DNA of 42,199 nucleotides from Candidatus Sumerlaeia bacterium (GTDB taxonomy: Bacteria; Sumerlaeota; Sumerlaeia; JABWBI01), in assembly GCA_013360565.1 (NCBI GenBank), contig JABWBI010000005.1:1-42199 (forward strand), given 5' to 3'. Positions 28,325 to 37,304 of this stretch are shown piece by piece; the first letter of the stretch is position 1, and every line of letters starts with the position of its first letter. Made by a program: the position numbers and the translations under genes. Below the pieces are notes generated by a model. It was not told the DNA's origin. It saw only the letters and a list, made by a program, of their open reading frames with translations, and did not search any database.

Positions 28325-28645
28325 ATGGCCTGGACGCTGCTCATCATCGCGGGGCTCCTCGAAGTCATCTGGGCCATCGGGCTCAAGCAGTCAGACGGCT
28401 TCACCCGCCTCCTGCCCTCGGTCATCACGATCACGGCCATGGTCGTCAGCTTCGCTCTCCTCGCTGCCGCGATGCGCTCGCTCCCCGTGGGGACCGCCTA
28501 CGCCGTCTGGACGGGAATCGGGGCCCTGGGAACCGCCGTCATCGGGATGGTGTTCCTCGGTGAATCGCGCGAGGCGCTGCGCATTGCCTGCCTCGTCCTC
28601 ATCGTGGCCGGCATCGCGGGTCTCAAACTCACCTCGGCCTCGTGA
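28325..28645 (+). CDS. SMR-family exporter, Gdx/SugE type
   Basis: 106 residues from the ATG at 28325, four membrane helices, the standard size of small multidrug resistance proteins. The key Glu is at position 13 ([18 protein letters not shown]), with later [20 protein letters not shown] and [16 protein letters not shown]. The wording [12 protein letters not shown] matches the SugE/Gdx branch, whose members export guanidinium in exchange for protons as dual-topology or homodimer proteins. Only 34 bases separate it from the tRNA, so it probably shares that promoter. No guanidine riboswitch is seen. It could also export quaternary ammonium compounds. Confidence 0.9.
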   Translation: MAWTLLIIAGLLEVIWAIGLKQSDGFTRLLPSVITITAMVVSFALLAAAMRSLPVGTAYAVWTGIGALGTAVIGMVFLGESREALRIACLVLIVAGIAGLKLTSAS

Positions 28646-28654
28646 CAACCGCCC

Positions 28655-29701
28655 TCAGAGGGAGACCCCCGGCCTCAGCGTCACTCCCAACCCCGGTGAA
28701 TCCCCGAGCATCAGTTTCCCCCCCTCCCAGCCGCAGCCTTCGAAGGGGTCGTTGGCGATGAGCACGTGCCCGTCGAGATCGATGTGATCGAACAGCGGAC
28801 CGATGTGCGCGGCCGCGGTGATCCCGGCACTCGTCTCGACCATGCAGCCGATCATCAGGCCCAGGCCGTGAGACCGTGCCGCCTCGACGATGCGCACGGC
28901 CTCGCGGATACCGCCGGACTTGACGAGCTTGACATTCACCCCGTGAGCCATGGACGCGAGACTGGGAATCTGGCCGGCCGTGTGGCAGTCCTCATCGAGG
29001 TACAGAGGGAGCGGTGAGATGTCCTTCAGACGTCTCATCTCATCCACCGCGCCCCTTGGCAGAGGCTGCTCCACGAACTCGACCCCCAGCTCCGCCATGG
29101 CGGGGATCAGCCGTTCGGCCTGCGCCAGGCTCCAGCCCTGATTGGCATCCACCCGGAGCACTTTGTCCGGCGCAGCACTCCGGATGGCCCGCATCGTCTC
29201 GGCATCTTGATCGGGATGCCGGCCCAGCTTGATCTTGAGCACAGGAGACCGCGTTCCGGCCGTCTGAATCCGTCCCAGCATCGTTTCGATGTCATCGATG
29301 CCGATCGTGAAGGACGACACAGGCAGGTTCTCGCGCTCGACGCCGAGCAGTCTCCACAGCGGCTGCCCCTTGGCCCTGGCCCATCGGTCATAGAGCAGCA
29401 TGTCCAGCGCGGCGAGCGCCGATCGGTTGCGGCCCAGCTCCCCCGCCGCCGCCTCGTCCAGGTAGGCCCCCGGGTCTTCATCGCCATCGGGGAAGCCGGG
29501 GAGAGGCTTGCTCAGGACGGCCATCACGCTCTCGATCGTCTCGCCATACATCTGGCTGGGAGCCGCCTCTCCCCAGGAGCCTTCGCATTCGATGAGCACC
29601 GACCGGCTCACGGCGGTCGTGCTCTGGCCCACGCCGAACGGATGCTCGAGGATCTTCTTGAACTCGATGATTCGAAGTCTCCCCGTGTCAGTGCGGCTCA
29701 T
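28655..29701 (-). CDS. Enolase-superfamily dipeptide epimerase (second copy)
   Basis: 348 residues from the ATG at 29701, overlapping the preceding gene by 14 bases; the ORF-track start lies inside that gene. Catalytic landmarks of the muconate-lactonizing/dipeptide epimerase group are present: KIK at 156-158, metal ligands D185 (RVDANQGW), E211 (FVEQPL) and D236 (LYLDED), the second base in KLVKSGG near 258-261, and a late DLDG of the DxD type. Family members invert L-Ala-L-Glu-like dipeptides. It differs clearly from its neighbour, so the pair probably serves different substrates. It is cytoplasmic. Confidence 0.85.
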   Translation of the reverse strand: MSRTDTGRLRIIEFKKILEHPFGVGQSTTAVSRSVLIECEGSWGEAAPSQMYGETIESVMAVLSKPLPGFPDGDEDPGAYLDEAAAGELGRNRSALAALDMLLYDRWARAKGQPLWRLLGVERENLPVSSFTIGIDDIETMLGRIQTAGTRSPVLKIKLGRHPDQDAETMRAIRSAAPDKVLRVDANQGWSLAQAERLIPAMAELGVEFVEQPLPRGAVDEMRRLKDISPLPLYLDEDCHTAGQIPSLASMAHGVNVKLVKSGGIREAVRIVEAARSHGLGLMIGCMVETSAGITAAAHIGPLFDHIDLDGHVLIANDPFEGCGWEGGKLMLGDSPGLGVTLRPGVSL

Positions 29702-30764
29702 AGGTGATGCCTGTCCCTCCGGTGATGCCTTCGACCGAAAACTCCGCGCCGCGCAGCGTGAAGCCGCCCTCGCAGGCGAACGGGCGGAGCAGATAGATCG
29801 AGTCCAAGTCACAGTGGGTGAAGCAGCCCAGGCCGCAGGCCAGGTGCACCGAGGCCGCGAGCCCGATTTTCGACTCCATCATGCAGCCGATCATCAGGTC
29901 GACATTCGCTGCCCGGGCGACCGAGGCGATGTCGAGGGCCCCGGCAAGCCCGGCCTTGGCGACCTTGATGTTGATCACGTCGGCGGCCCCCTCACGCACA
30001 ACGCGGATGGCGTCCTCGGGTGAGAACACAGACTCGTCGGCGCCCACAGGCACCCCGCAGTGCTCTCGCACATGGCGCATGCCCGCCAGGTCGTCCCTGC
30101 GCACCGGCTGCTCGAGCAGGCTCAACTCGATCCCCTCCGCCGCCACCCGGTGCGCGAGCTCCACCGCCTGCTTCGGCGTGAAGGCCTGATTGGCGTCGAG
30201 AGCCAGCTCGCACTGGGGCGCTGCCGCCCGGACGGCGATCACGCGGGCGATGTCGATGGCCACGCCCATTCCGACCTTGATCTTGATCTTCCGGAACCCG
30301 TCCCTCACGGCTCGGCCCGCCGCCGTTCCAGTCTCCTCAGGGGTTCCCAGGGAGAGTGTGAGGTCGGTTTCGACCGCGGCCTTGACCCCGCCGAAGAGCT
30401 GCCACAACGGGACTCCAGTGGCCTTCCCGAAGGCGTCGAACACCGCGATCTCCAGGCCGCTGTGCGCGCCGGCCTGGAATCGCAGATGGCGCCGGGTCTC
30501 GGCGAGCAGGGACCTCCAGGAGCGCACGTCCTTTCCGATGACCACCGGCCGGAGGTGATCGAGGGCCGCGATCGCCGTCGCCTGCGTGTCGCCCGAGGTG
30601 TAGGGCGTCGCCGACACCTCCCCCCAGCCGATGGTTCCGTCGGCCAGCTCGACGCGGACGAGGACATTGCTCGCAGCGTCTTTCCGGCCAGTGGCGATGA
30701 CAAAGGGCTCCTTCAGGGGAAGGTCGAGGGGCTCGGCCCGGAGGTCCTTGATCGTGGTGGACAT
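29688..30764 (-). CDS. Enolase-superfamily dipeptide epimerase (first copy)
   Basis: 358 residues. The motifs are K161-I-K163 (RKIKIKVG), D190 (LALDANQAF), E218 (LLEQPV), D243 (GADES), NIKVAKAG with K267/K270, and CDLDSIYLL, which carries the DxD signature of dipeptide epimerases. The N-terminal lid has PLKEPFVIATGRKDAASNV, typical of L-Ala-D/L-Glu epimerase relatives. It likely acts on dipeptides from murein or food peptides. It sits 15 bases after the M20 peptidase gene and overlaps the second epimerase, forming a three-gene operon. Substrate specificity is inferred only. Confidence 0.87.
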   Translation of the reverse strand: MSTTIKDLRAEPLDLPLKEPFVIATGRKDAASNVLVRVELADGTIGWGEVSATPYTSGDTQATAIAALDHLRPVVIGKDVRSWRSLLAETRRHLRFQAGAHSGLEIAVFDAFGKATGVPLWQLFGGVKAAVETDLTLSLGTPEETGTAAGRAVRDGFRKIKIKVGMGVAIDIARVIAVRAAAPQCELALDANQAFTPKQAVELAHRVAAEGIELSLLEQPVRRDDLAGMRHVREHCGVPVGADESVFSPEDAIRVVREGAADVINIKVAKAGLAGALDIASVARAANVDLMIGCMMESKIGLAASVHLACGLGCFTHCDLDSIYLLRPFACEGGFTLRGAEFSVEGITGGTGITYEPH

Positions 30765-30779
30765 CGCTCTCCGCTCTCT

Positions 30780-32144
30780 TCAGATCATCGCCAGCTCATG
30801 CAGCAGAGCCGCCCCGGTCCGGATACCGGCGTGGAAGTCTTTGAGGCTGAACTTCTCGTTCGGACCGTGGATGCGGTCGTCGTGCAACCCGTAGCCGAGC
30901 AGCAGGCAGGGTATCCCGAGCTCTTCGACGAAGAACGTCACGATCGGGATCGAGCCGCCCTCGCGGATCATCACGGGCGGCTTCCCGAATCCCGCCTCGA
31001 GAGCGCGGACCGCCGCCGCGATCCACTTGCTGTCGACCGGAATGCTCACTGGAGGCGCTCCGTGACCGAATTGAAGGTTCGACTCCACTCCAGCCGGCGT
31101 CAGCTCAGCGATCCGGCGGCGCACCGCCTCGATGACCCGCGCCGGCCGCATGTTCGGCACGAGGCGAGTCGAGAATTTGGCGACGGCGCGGCACGGGACG
31201 ACACCCTTGTGACCCGGCCCCTGGTGGCCCCCGGTGATCCCGACGATCTCGAGTGTCGGGCGTGCCCAGGTTCTCTCGAGGGAGGTTCGGCCGGGCTCGC
31301 CGAGCAGCGACAGGAACCCCGACGTCTCCCGAAACTCCTCCTCGGACTGCGGAAGTGCTGACCAGGATTCTCTCTCGAACGCCGCCGGTTCGGCCACGTC
31401 GTCATAGATTCCCGGGACATCGATCCGCCACTCCTCATCGTGGAGCCGGTCGATCATCCGCGCCAGAATGTGAATGGCATTGGGAACCGCCCCGCCGAAG
31501 GTGCCCGAGTGCACGTCGGTCTGCCCGGTTCGGACTTCGAGCTCGAACGACGCGATCCCGCGCAGTCCAGTGCAGAGCGAGGGCAATCCTGGCCCGAACT
31601 GGGAGGTGTCGCTGATCGCCACGACGTCGGCCTTCACAGCCTCACGGTTGGCCATCATCCACGCGGGCAGGTTGGGGCTTCCCACCTCCTCTTCCCCCTC
31701 GATGACGAACCGCACATTGACGGGAAGAGAACCGGTCCGCTTCAACCACGCCTCCGCTGCTTTCAGGTAGGTGAAGACCTGGCCCTTGTCGTCGCTCGCG
31801 CCCCGCGCGATCAGATTCCCGTTCACCTCGACCGGCTCAAACGGAGGCGTCGTCCACTCCGCGAGCGGTTCCACCGGCTGCACATCGACATGGCCGTAGA
31901 CCAGCAGTGTGGGCTTGCCCGGGGCACCCATCCACTCGGCGTGGCACAGTGGGTGCCCCCCCGTCTCACAGACGCGCGCTGTGATTCCGATCCGCTCGAA
32001 CGCCACGCGGACCGCCTCGACGGCTTGCCGGACATCCGCCGCATGCGCCGGGTCGCTGCTGACCGAGGGGATCCGCAGCAGATCCTTGAGCTCGTCCACG
32101 TGGCGGGCTCGATCGGCGTCGATGGCGGCAAGGACGTCTCTCAT
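30780..32144 (-). CDS. M20-family dipeptidase
   Basis: 454 residues of the M20 zinc peptidase family (CNDP/PepV/DapE-like). Zinc-site motifs are YGHVDVQP with the first His and Asp, RGASDDKGQ with the bridging Asp, and IEGEEEVGSPN with the catalytic Glu pair. GHKGVVP and GYGLHDDRIHGPNE near the end complete the site; the lid/dimer domain lies in the middle. No signal peptide, so it is cytoplasmic. It hydrolyses dipeptides or short peptides. Being first in an operon with two dipeptide epimerases, it could split the epimerised dipeptides. GGGAGAG precedes the ATG closely. Confidence 0.92.
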   Translation of the reverse strand: MRDVLAAIDADRARHVDELKDLLRIPSVSSDPAHAADVRQAVEAVRVAFERIGITARVCETGGHPLCHAEWMGAPGKPTLLVYGHVDVQPVEPLAEWTTPPFEPVEVNGNLIARGASDDKGQVFTYLKAAEAWLKRTGSLPVNVRFVIEGEEEVGSPNLPAWMMANREAVKADVVAISDTSQFGPGLPSLCTGLRGIASFELEVRTGQTDVHSGTFGGAVPNAIHILARMIDRLHDEEWRIDVPGIYDDVAEPAAFERESWSALPQSEEEFRETSGFLSLLGEPGRTSLERTWARPTLEIVGITGGHQGPGHKGVVPCRAVAKFSTRLVPNMRPARVIEAVRRRIAELTPAGVESNLQFGHGAPPVSIPVDSKWIAAAVRALEAGFGKPPVMIREGGSIPIVTFFVEELGIPCLLLGYGLHDDRIHGPNEKFSLKDFHAGIRTGAALLHELAMI

Positions 32145-32180
32145 GTCTCTCCCACTCTGCGCCCAGTGCGCAGGCCGCCT

Positions 32181-32209
32181 CAGCTACGCTCTGGGTCCCC
32201 GGGTGTCAA
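32181..32209 (-). promoter_or_regulatory. Candidate promoter of the dipeptidase-epimerase operon
   Basis: On the minus strand TTGACA (32209-32204) is followed after 17 bases by TAGCTG (32186-32181), about 40 bases before the dipeptidase start. The -35 is perfect; the -10 is poor. The divergent NAD kinase gene has its own TTGACG further right in the same gap. Confidence 0.35.
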
Positions 32210-32268
32210 TTCATTCATCCGCTTCGCACTCTTGACGCCCCCCCGCTCAGCCGCCACTCTGTCCGCTG

Positions 32269-33027
32269 ATGCCCGATCGCCTCTTCACCCGCGCTGTGCT
32301 GGCTGGCCACGATCTGGGCGAAATCCGTCCCCTGGCCGAGGCCCATGGCTTCGCGCTTGTCCAGAGCCACCCCGAGATCGTCATCTGCCACGGAGGCGAC
32401 GGCACCGTGCTTGGGGCCGAGCGCGAGTGGCCCGGCGTCCCGAAGCTGGCCCTGCGGCGCGCGGGAGATCACCACCGGGCAACCGATCACGGGGCACTCC
32501 TCGCGGCCATCGCCCATGGCGAGGGCGAGATGCTCGAATTCGTGAAAGTCGAGGCCGAGGTCCGCGGCGAGCGGTTGATCGGCATCAACGAGATCTTGCT
32601 TCACAACGCGGTCGCCACCTCCGCCGTTCGTTATCGCATCGCGATCGATCGCCGCCCCTGGGGTCACGAGATCGTCGGCGACGGTCTCGTTGTCTCGACC
32701 CCCTTCGGCTCGTCCGGCTACTACCGCTCCATCACCCACTCGACGTTCGAGGTCGGCCTGGGCCTCGCCTTCAACAACTCCACCGAGCCGCTCGATCACC
32801 TCGTGCTCCGGCCCGAGGTCATCGTCGGCGTCCGGGTGACACGGGGACCGGCCGTCCTCGCGGCCGACAACAACCCGGCGTGGATCACGCTCGACCGCGA
32901 CGATGAGGTGACCATCCGGCAGCACGCGCACCCGGCCCTGATTCTCCGGGTGCCGGGCCATCCCCATCCTCCGTTTCGCCGGCACATCCACCCGAACGGC
33001 CACCCTCTGGGCCACCGGACGACGTGA
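32269..33027 (+). CDS. nadK: NAD kinase
   Basis: 252 residues, somewhat shorter than common bacterial NAD kinases (about 290). GGDGT at residues 42-46 is the phosphate-donor motif. GINEILLHN carries the Asn-Glu pair that binds NAD, and GDGLVVSTPFGSSGYYRSI is the family signature near the adenine site. The enzyme makes NADP from NAD in the cytoplasm. The short N-terminus and 'TPFGSSGY' form recall archaeal-like members. Its stop overlaps the Ppx/GppA gene start, so the two are coupled. No strong ribosome site precedes the ATG. Confidence 0.88.
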   Translation: MPDRLFTRAVLAGHDLGEIRPLAEAHGFALVQSHPEIVICHGGDGTVLGAEREWPGVPKLALRRAGDHHRATDHGALLAAIAHGEGEMLEFVKVEAEVRGERLIGINEILLHNAVATSAVRYRIAIDRRPWGHEIVGDGLVVSTPFGSSGYYRSITHSTFEVGLGLAFNNSTEPLDHLVLRPEVIVGVRVTRGPAVLAADNNPAWITLDRDDEVTIRQHAHPALILRVPGHPHPPFRRHIHPNGHPLGHRTT

Positions 33028-33986
33028 GCATGGCGCGGTCCCATGTCTTCGGCGCGGTCGACATGGGTTCGAACACGCTCAAAGTCCGGCTCTGGCAGAT
33101 CGACGCCTTCGGTCACGCGGTCGCGATCGACCAGCGGCGCCTCCCCGTGCGGCTGGGCAAGGGAACCTTCCAGGAGGGCATTCTCTCCCAGTCCCTCATC
33201 AACGACGCGGTCGAGGCGCTCCGCGAGATCCGGGCGCTGGCCGACCACCATGGAGCCTCAACGCTTCGCGCCGTCGCCACCGCGGCCATGCGCGAGGCGC
33301 AGAACGCCGGAGCGCTGGTCGCGAGAGCTCAGAGGGAGACGGGCATCGAAGTGGAAATCATCTCCGCCGAGCGCGAAGGCGAGCTGACCGCGAAGGGGGC
33401 GCTGAGTTCGCTCACCCTCGCGCGCGATGAACGGGCCGCGATCGTCGACATCGGCGGAGGCTCCGCCGAAGTGGTGAGCGTGATCTCCGACGGAGAGGGG
33501 CGTTTTCACTCCATGACGGCGCTCAGTCTGCCGCTCGGGGCCGTTCGTCTCACGGAGGCATTTCTCCCCTCGGATCCGCCCGGCCCGGGGGAGCTGAAAT
33601 CCCTGGCGAAGCATGTCACGAAGACACTGATGGCAAGCCCGCTGACCCCGCCGGACGGTGTGGCGGTCGGCTGCGGCGGCACCCTCGTGAGCATGGCCCG
33701 GATCGCTGCCCTCTTCGAGCGCGTTGACAGTCAGGCCTACGACGAAGAGCTGCCCCCCCTGCGGCAGCGGATTCTGCGGTCGCTGCTCGGCGAAATGAGC
33801 GCTCTCTCCGCGGCGCGGCGCGCCGCGCGATTTCACCTCGAGCCACAGCGGGCGGAGGTGATCGTCGCGGGCGCGACGGTCCTGGACGCTCTCCTCGAAG
33901 TGCTGCACACGGACGTCATCCGCGTCGTCCCCTCGGGCCTCCGCGAGGGTCTCCTCGTCGAGCATCTGGCCTCCCTCGCGCGCTGA
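33024..33986 (+). CDS. Ppx/GppA-family exopolyphosphatase
   Basis: About 320 residues of the actin-like ASKHA fold. The phosphate 1 loop is GAVDMGSNTLKVRLW, then TLRAVATAAMREAQNA and IISAEREGELTAKGAL. Phosphate 2 is AAIVDIGGGSAEVV, and the adenosine-side motif is VAVGCGGTLVSMARI. Family members cleave polyphosphate or pppGpp. Only the core Ppx/GppA domain is present, without the long C-terminal HD-like part. The GTG at 33024 overlaps the NAD kinase stop (GTGA); an ATG two codons later is an equally good start. Coupling to NAD kinase is notable. Confidence 0.88.
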   Translation: MSMARSHVFGAVDMGSNTLKVRLWQIDAFGHAVAIDQRRLPVRLGKGTFQEGILSQSLINDAVEALREIRALADHHGASTLRAVATAAMREAQNAGALVARAQRETGIEVEIISAEREGELTAKGALSSLTLARDERAAIVDIGGGSAEVVSVISDGEGRFHSMTALSLPLGAVRLTEAFLPSDPPGPGELKSLAKHVTKTLMASPLTPPDGVAVGCGGTLVSMARIAALFERVDSQAYDEELPPLRQRILRSLLGEMSALSAARRAARFHLEPQRAEVIVAGATVLDALLEVLHTDVIRVVPSGLREGLLVEHLASLAR

Positions 33987-34058
33987 CGGCTCTTGCGCAT
34001 TCGCACGGACTCCTCTACAATGCTGGCGCCACCTTCCGCAGAAGAGGATGGGACTGAG

Positions 34059-35468
34059 ATGGCCGAGAAGTTCCGCGTCGAGAGAGACTCCCTGGGAGAG
34101 GTCCGAATCCCCGCCGGGGCTCACTGGAGCACAACCACCCAGCGTGCCCTGGAGTCGTACCCCATCTCCGGCCTGCGCCATCACCCCAAGTTCGTCGACG
34201 CCTACGTCATGCTGAAGTGGGCCGCCGCCGCCGCCAACCGTGAGTCAAAGGCTCTCAGGCCCGCCGTTGCGAATGCCATCATGAAGGCCTGCGAGGAGAT
34301 CCTCGCCGGGAAGCTCCGCGACGAGTTCCCCGTCGACGTCTTCCAGATGGGCGCCGGCACCTCCTTCCACATGAATGTCAACGAGGTGATCGCCAACCGT
34401 GCCAATGTGATCCTCGGGGGCAGGCTCGGCACCTACGAGCACCTCACGGCCAATGACCACGTCAACTTCGGCCAGTCGACCAATGACACGTTCCCCACCG
34501 CCATGCGCCTGGGCATCCTGCTCATGCTCCGTGACCACCTTCACCGGCCCCTTGTCGACCTGGAGCGAGCCCTCTTCGCCAAGGGGAAGGAGTTCGACGG
34601 TGTGCTCAAATCCGCGCGCACCCATCTCCAGGACGCCGTGCCGATCCGTCTGGGGCAGGAGTTCACAGCCTATGGAGAGGCGATCAAGCGCTGCCACGCC
34701 ACGCTCGGCTTCGCCCGCCGCGGAGTCGCCGAGCTCGGCATCGGCGGATCCGCCGCGGGCACTGGCCTCAACACCGCCCCCGGGTACCGCGAGAAGATCC
34801 TCAAGCACCTCCGGAAGATCACCGGGATTCGGGATCTGACCCTGTCGCCCAACATGTGCGAGGCGATGCAGAGCCAGCGCCCCATCGCTGAGATCAGTGC
34901 GGCCCTACGCAACCTCGCCATCGAGGTGAACCGCATCTGCAACGACCTCCGCCTCCTCTCCAGCGGCCCCACCACAGGCCTCGCCGAGATCGACCTGCCC
35001 TCGATTGCCCCTGGGTCCTCGATCATGCCCGGCAAGGTCAACCCCTCCATGCTCGAGTGTGCCAACATGGTCTGCTTCGAGGTCATCGGCAACGACACCG
35101 CCGTCGCCTGGGCCGTCGGCGCCGGCCAACTCGAGCTCAACGTGATGATGCCGCTCATGCAGCACAAGGTGATCTCCTCAATCCACGTCATGGGCTCGCT
35201 CTGCCGGCAGCTCACTGACCTCTGCGTCACGGGTATCACCGCCAACGTTGACCGCTGCCGCCGCTACAGCGAGTCCTCGATGGGCCTCGCGACCGCGCTC
35301 AACGTCCACATCGGCTACAAGAACGCCGCCGCCGTGGCCAAGGAGGCGCTGCACTCCGGCAAGACGATCATCGACATCATCCGGGAGAAGAAGATGCTCA
35401 CCGAGGCCCAGATCGCCAAGATCATGGACGCCAAGAAGATGACTGAGCCCGGCATCCCTGGAACGTGA
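34059..35468 (+). CDS. Class II fumarase/aspartase-family lyase
   Basis: 469 residues from the ATG at 34059 (GAGGA upstream); the ORF-track start is 22 codons earlier. Family landmarks are GQSTNDTFPTAM (substrate-binding segment), RTHLQDAVPIRLGQEF, and the signature loop GSSIMPGKVNPS. The start (RVERDSLGEVRIPAGAHW) and TALNVHIGYKNAA lean to fumarase, while the tail (GKTIIDIIREKKMLTEAQI) leans to aspartate ammonia-lyase. It therefore either hydrates fumarate to malate or deaminates aspartate to fumarate. I cannot decide from sequence alone. It is cytoplasmic, and the TPR gene start overlaps its stop. Confidence 0.85.
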   Translation: MAEKFRVERDSLGEVRIPAGAHWSTTTQRALESYPISGLRHHPKFVDAYVMLKWAAAAANRESKALRPAVANAIMKACEEILAGKLRDEFPVDVFQMGAGTSFHMNVNEVIANRANVILGGRLGTYEHLTANDHVNFGQSTNDTFPTAMRLGILLMLRDHLHRPLVDLERALFAKGKEFDGVLKSARTHLQDAVPIRLGQEFTAYGEAIKRCHATLGFARRGVAELGIGGSAAGTGLNTAPGYREKILKHLRKITGIRDLTLSPNMCEAMQSQRPIAEISAALRNLAIEVNRICNDLRLLSSGPTTGLAEIDLPSIAPGSSIMPGKVNPSMLECANMVCFEVIGNDTAVAWAVGAGQLELNVMMPLMQHKVISSIHVMGSLCRQLTDLCVTGITANVDRCRRYSESSMGLATALNVHIGYKNAAAVAKEALHSGKTIIDIIREKKMLTEAQIAKIMDAKKMTEPGIPGT

Positions 35469-36637
35469 GCCCCCTCCGGAAGTCCCCACTCCGGGCGGCG
35501 GCCTGCCTGCTCGTCGCTCTCCTCCCGGCACTGGCGGTGCCGGCGCAGCCCATGGATGCGCAGGCCAGCGCTGAGCTGGCGGCTGTCGAGGCACTCGGCG
35601 ACGAGGCCGCCGTCTCATCGAGCCGGGGGGACGCCCGGGCATCGCTCCTGCTCTGGACTCAGGCGCTTGAACGCATGCAGTCGCTCGCCCAGGCGCAGCC
35701 CGCCAATCGCACGGTGCAGATGGGGCTGGCGCGATCCCACCTCATTGTCGGGGAGGCACTTCTGTCGCTCGGAGCCAGCGGCGAGGCCCGCTGGCACTTC
35801 GACACCGCCGCGAGAATCCAAGATGAGGGCATCAGCCGGGAAGGCTCTGCCCTCTGGCTCTTGGAGCGGGCCCAGACACACGACAGCCTGGCCGGTCTTC
35901 ACCTCCTGGTCTGGAATTCGTCTCAGGCGCTCGCCGAGGCCCAGGCGGCGCTCTCGGTGCTCACGCCGCTTTCGGAGCTCGGCCTCGAGCGTCAAAGCCG
36001 TGAGATGATGATGTCTCCCCACCAGGTGCGGCTCGCCCAGGTCATGCAGCGGCAGGCTCAGTGGGATGACGCCCATGCCATCCTCACTCGGCAGGAGCTG
36101 CTTCTCCTCACTGAGATCTCTTCCCCGGAACCCGCCACGTCCGCTCGGGGCCGTCTCCTCTGGGTACGGGAGCTCCTGGGCGAGAACCTGCGGGGCCGCG
36201 GCGTGTGGGCCGGGGCTGAAATCCAGTTCCGGCTGGCGCTCGAGATGGCCCGGGAGGACTTGGCGCTCGAGCCTGACGACATCGGCAACCGCAACTCGGT
36301 CGCCTGGTACCTTTACCTGTGGGGGCGTGCTCTCCGCGACCTGGGACGGGAGGTCGAGGCACGCACCGCGTGGGAAGAGGGGCGGCAGCTTCTGTGGGAC
36401 CCGCTGCAGGCCGTGCCTCTGGAGAACATCTCGACTTCGATTCTCGACACACTCGCCCAGATCCTGCTCATTCAGGGCCGCGTCGAGGAGGCACGGCCCG
36501 TCGTCGAGCGCCTGCTGGGAACCGGGTGGTGCATGGGAGACTTCGTCGTGCTCTGCCAGCAGACGGGGCTCCTCGGCATGTCGAAGCGCGCCGCCGCGCG
36601 ACCGGTTCCCCGCCCCCCCGCCGAGCGCCCGCTCTGA
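35465..36637 (+). CDS. Secreted/periplasmic TPR-like repeat protein
   Basis: 390 residues from a GTG overlapping the lyase stop (GTGA). A signal peptide (LRAAACLLVALLPALAVPAQ) leads into a nearly all-helical protein with repeated Ala/Leu-rich helix pairs such as ARSHLIVGEALLSLGASGEA and LDTLAQILLIQGRVEEARPV, as in tetratricopeptide repeats. A Trp-rich YLYLWGRALRDLGREVEA unit is another copy. Such proteins mediate protein contacts. There is no catalytic motif. Its stop lies 15 bases from the convergent acyltransferase stop. Confidence 0.72.
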   Translation: MSPLRKSPLRAAACLLVALLPALAVPAQPMDAQASAELAAVEALGDEAAVSSSRGDARASLLLWTQALERMQSLAQAQPANRTVQMGLARSHLIVGEALLSLGASGEARWHFDTAARIQDEGISREGSALWLLERAQTHDSLAGLHLLVWNSSQALAEAQAALSVLTPLSELGLERQSREMMMSPHQVRLAQVMQRQAQWDDAHAILTRQELLLLTEISSPEPATSARGRLLWVRELLGENLRGRGVWAGAEIQFRLALEMAREDLALEPDDIGNRNSVAWYLYLWGRALRDLGREVEARTAWEEGRQLLWDPLQAVPLENISTSILDTLAQILLIQGRVEEARPVVERLLGTGWCMGDFVVLCQQTGLLGMSKRAAARPVPRPPAERPL

Positions 36638-36652
36638 GAGCCCTGTGCGCCT

Positions 36653-37300
36653 TCACCCCAGCTCTCTGACGGCCTCCTCGAGCGCTCTCACGATCTCCTG
36701 ACGTGCTCCGTGCGGTTTCATGGGAGATCCGATCCGCACTTCGCAGAACAGCGGAACGGGAACGAGCGCTCCCTTGGGCAGACTCCGGCCCATGTTGACG
36801 AGGCGCACCGGGATGACCGGAACCTGAGGCGCTCGCGCGACGAGGTGCGCGATTCCGCTCCGGAACGCGCTGACCTGCTCGCCGGAGTGACGCGTCCCTT
36901 CGGGGAAGAAGATCAGAGACTCCCCGCGGGCGAGGGCGTCGAGGAGGACCGGCAGCGGGTTGTTCTCCCGGCTGATTCCCTTCCGTGCGACCGGCAACAC
37001 GTTGAGGCAGACGCGCGTCACCCAGGTGAGAAGGCCGCCTTGCCCGAAGTGATCGACTGCCGCCACGGGCCGGATCCGGGGAATCCGGGAGAGAGGAAAC
37101 AGGCTCATCAGAGACACGGCGTCCAGATGACTCGTGTGATTGGCCACCAGAATGAAGGGGTCGCGGCCAGGAAGGTGCTCTGCCCCGCGGACCCGCAGAC
37201 CGATGAAGAGCGCGAAGAACGGCCGAACGATCAGACAGAAGAACAGCCACTGAGGCCACCGGGGGCGAGGCCGCGACAGGGGGGCGGGTGGAGGCGTCAC
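36653..37300 (-). CDS. PlsC-like lysophospholipid acyltransferase
   Basis: About 215 residues from the GTG at 37300, four bases after the CdsA-like stop; the ORF-track ATG at 37360 lies inside that gene. An N-terminal membrane segment (LFFCLIVRPFFALFIGL) precedes NHTSHLD, the catalytic H-x4-D motif. FFPEGTRHSGE (glycerol-phosphate binding) and VIPVRLVNMG follow. The family moves acyl groups onto lysophospholipids at the inner membrane. As third gene with a CDP-diglyceride synthase-like and a CDP-alcohol transferase, it probably helps make or remodel one particular phospholipid. Confidence 0.88.
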   Translation of the reverse strand: MTPPPAPLSRPRPRWPQWLFFCLIVRPFFALFIGLRVRGAEHLPGRDPFILVANHTSHLDAVSLMSLFPLSRIPRIRPVAAVDHFGQGGLLTWVTRVCLNVLPVARKGISRENNPLPVLLDALARGESLIFFPEGTRHSGEQVSAFRSGIAHLVARAPQVPVIPVRLVNMGRSLPKGALVPVPLFCEVRIGSPMKPHGARQEIVRALEEAVRELG

Positions 37301-37304
37301 GGCG

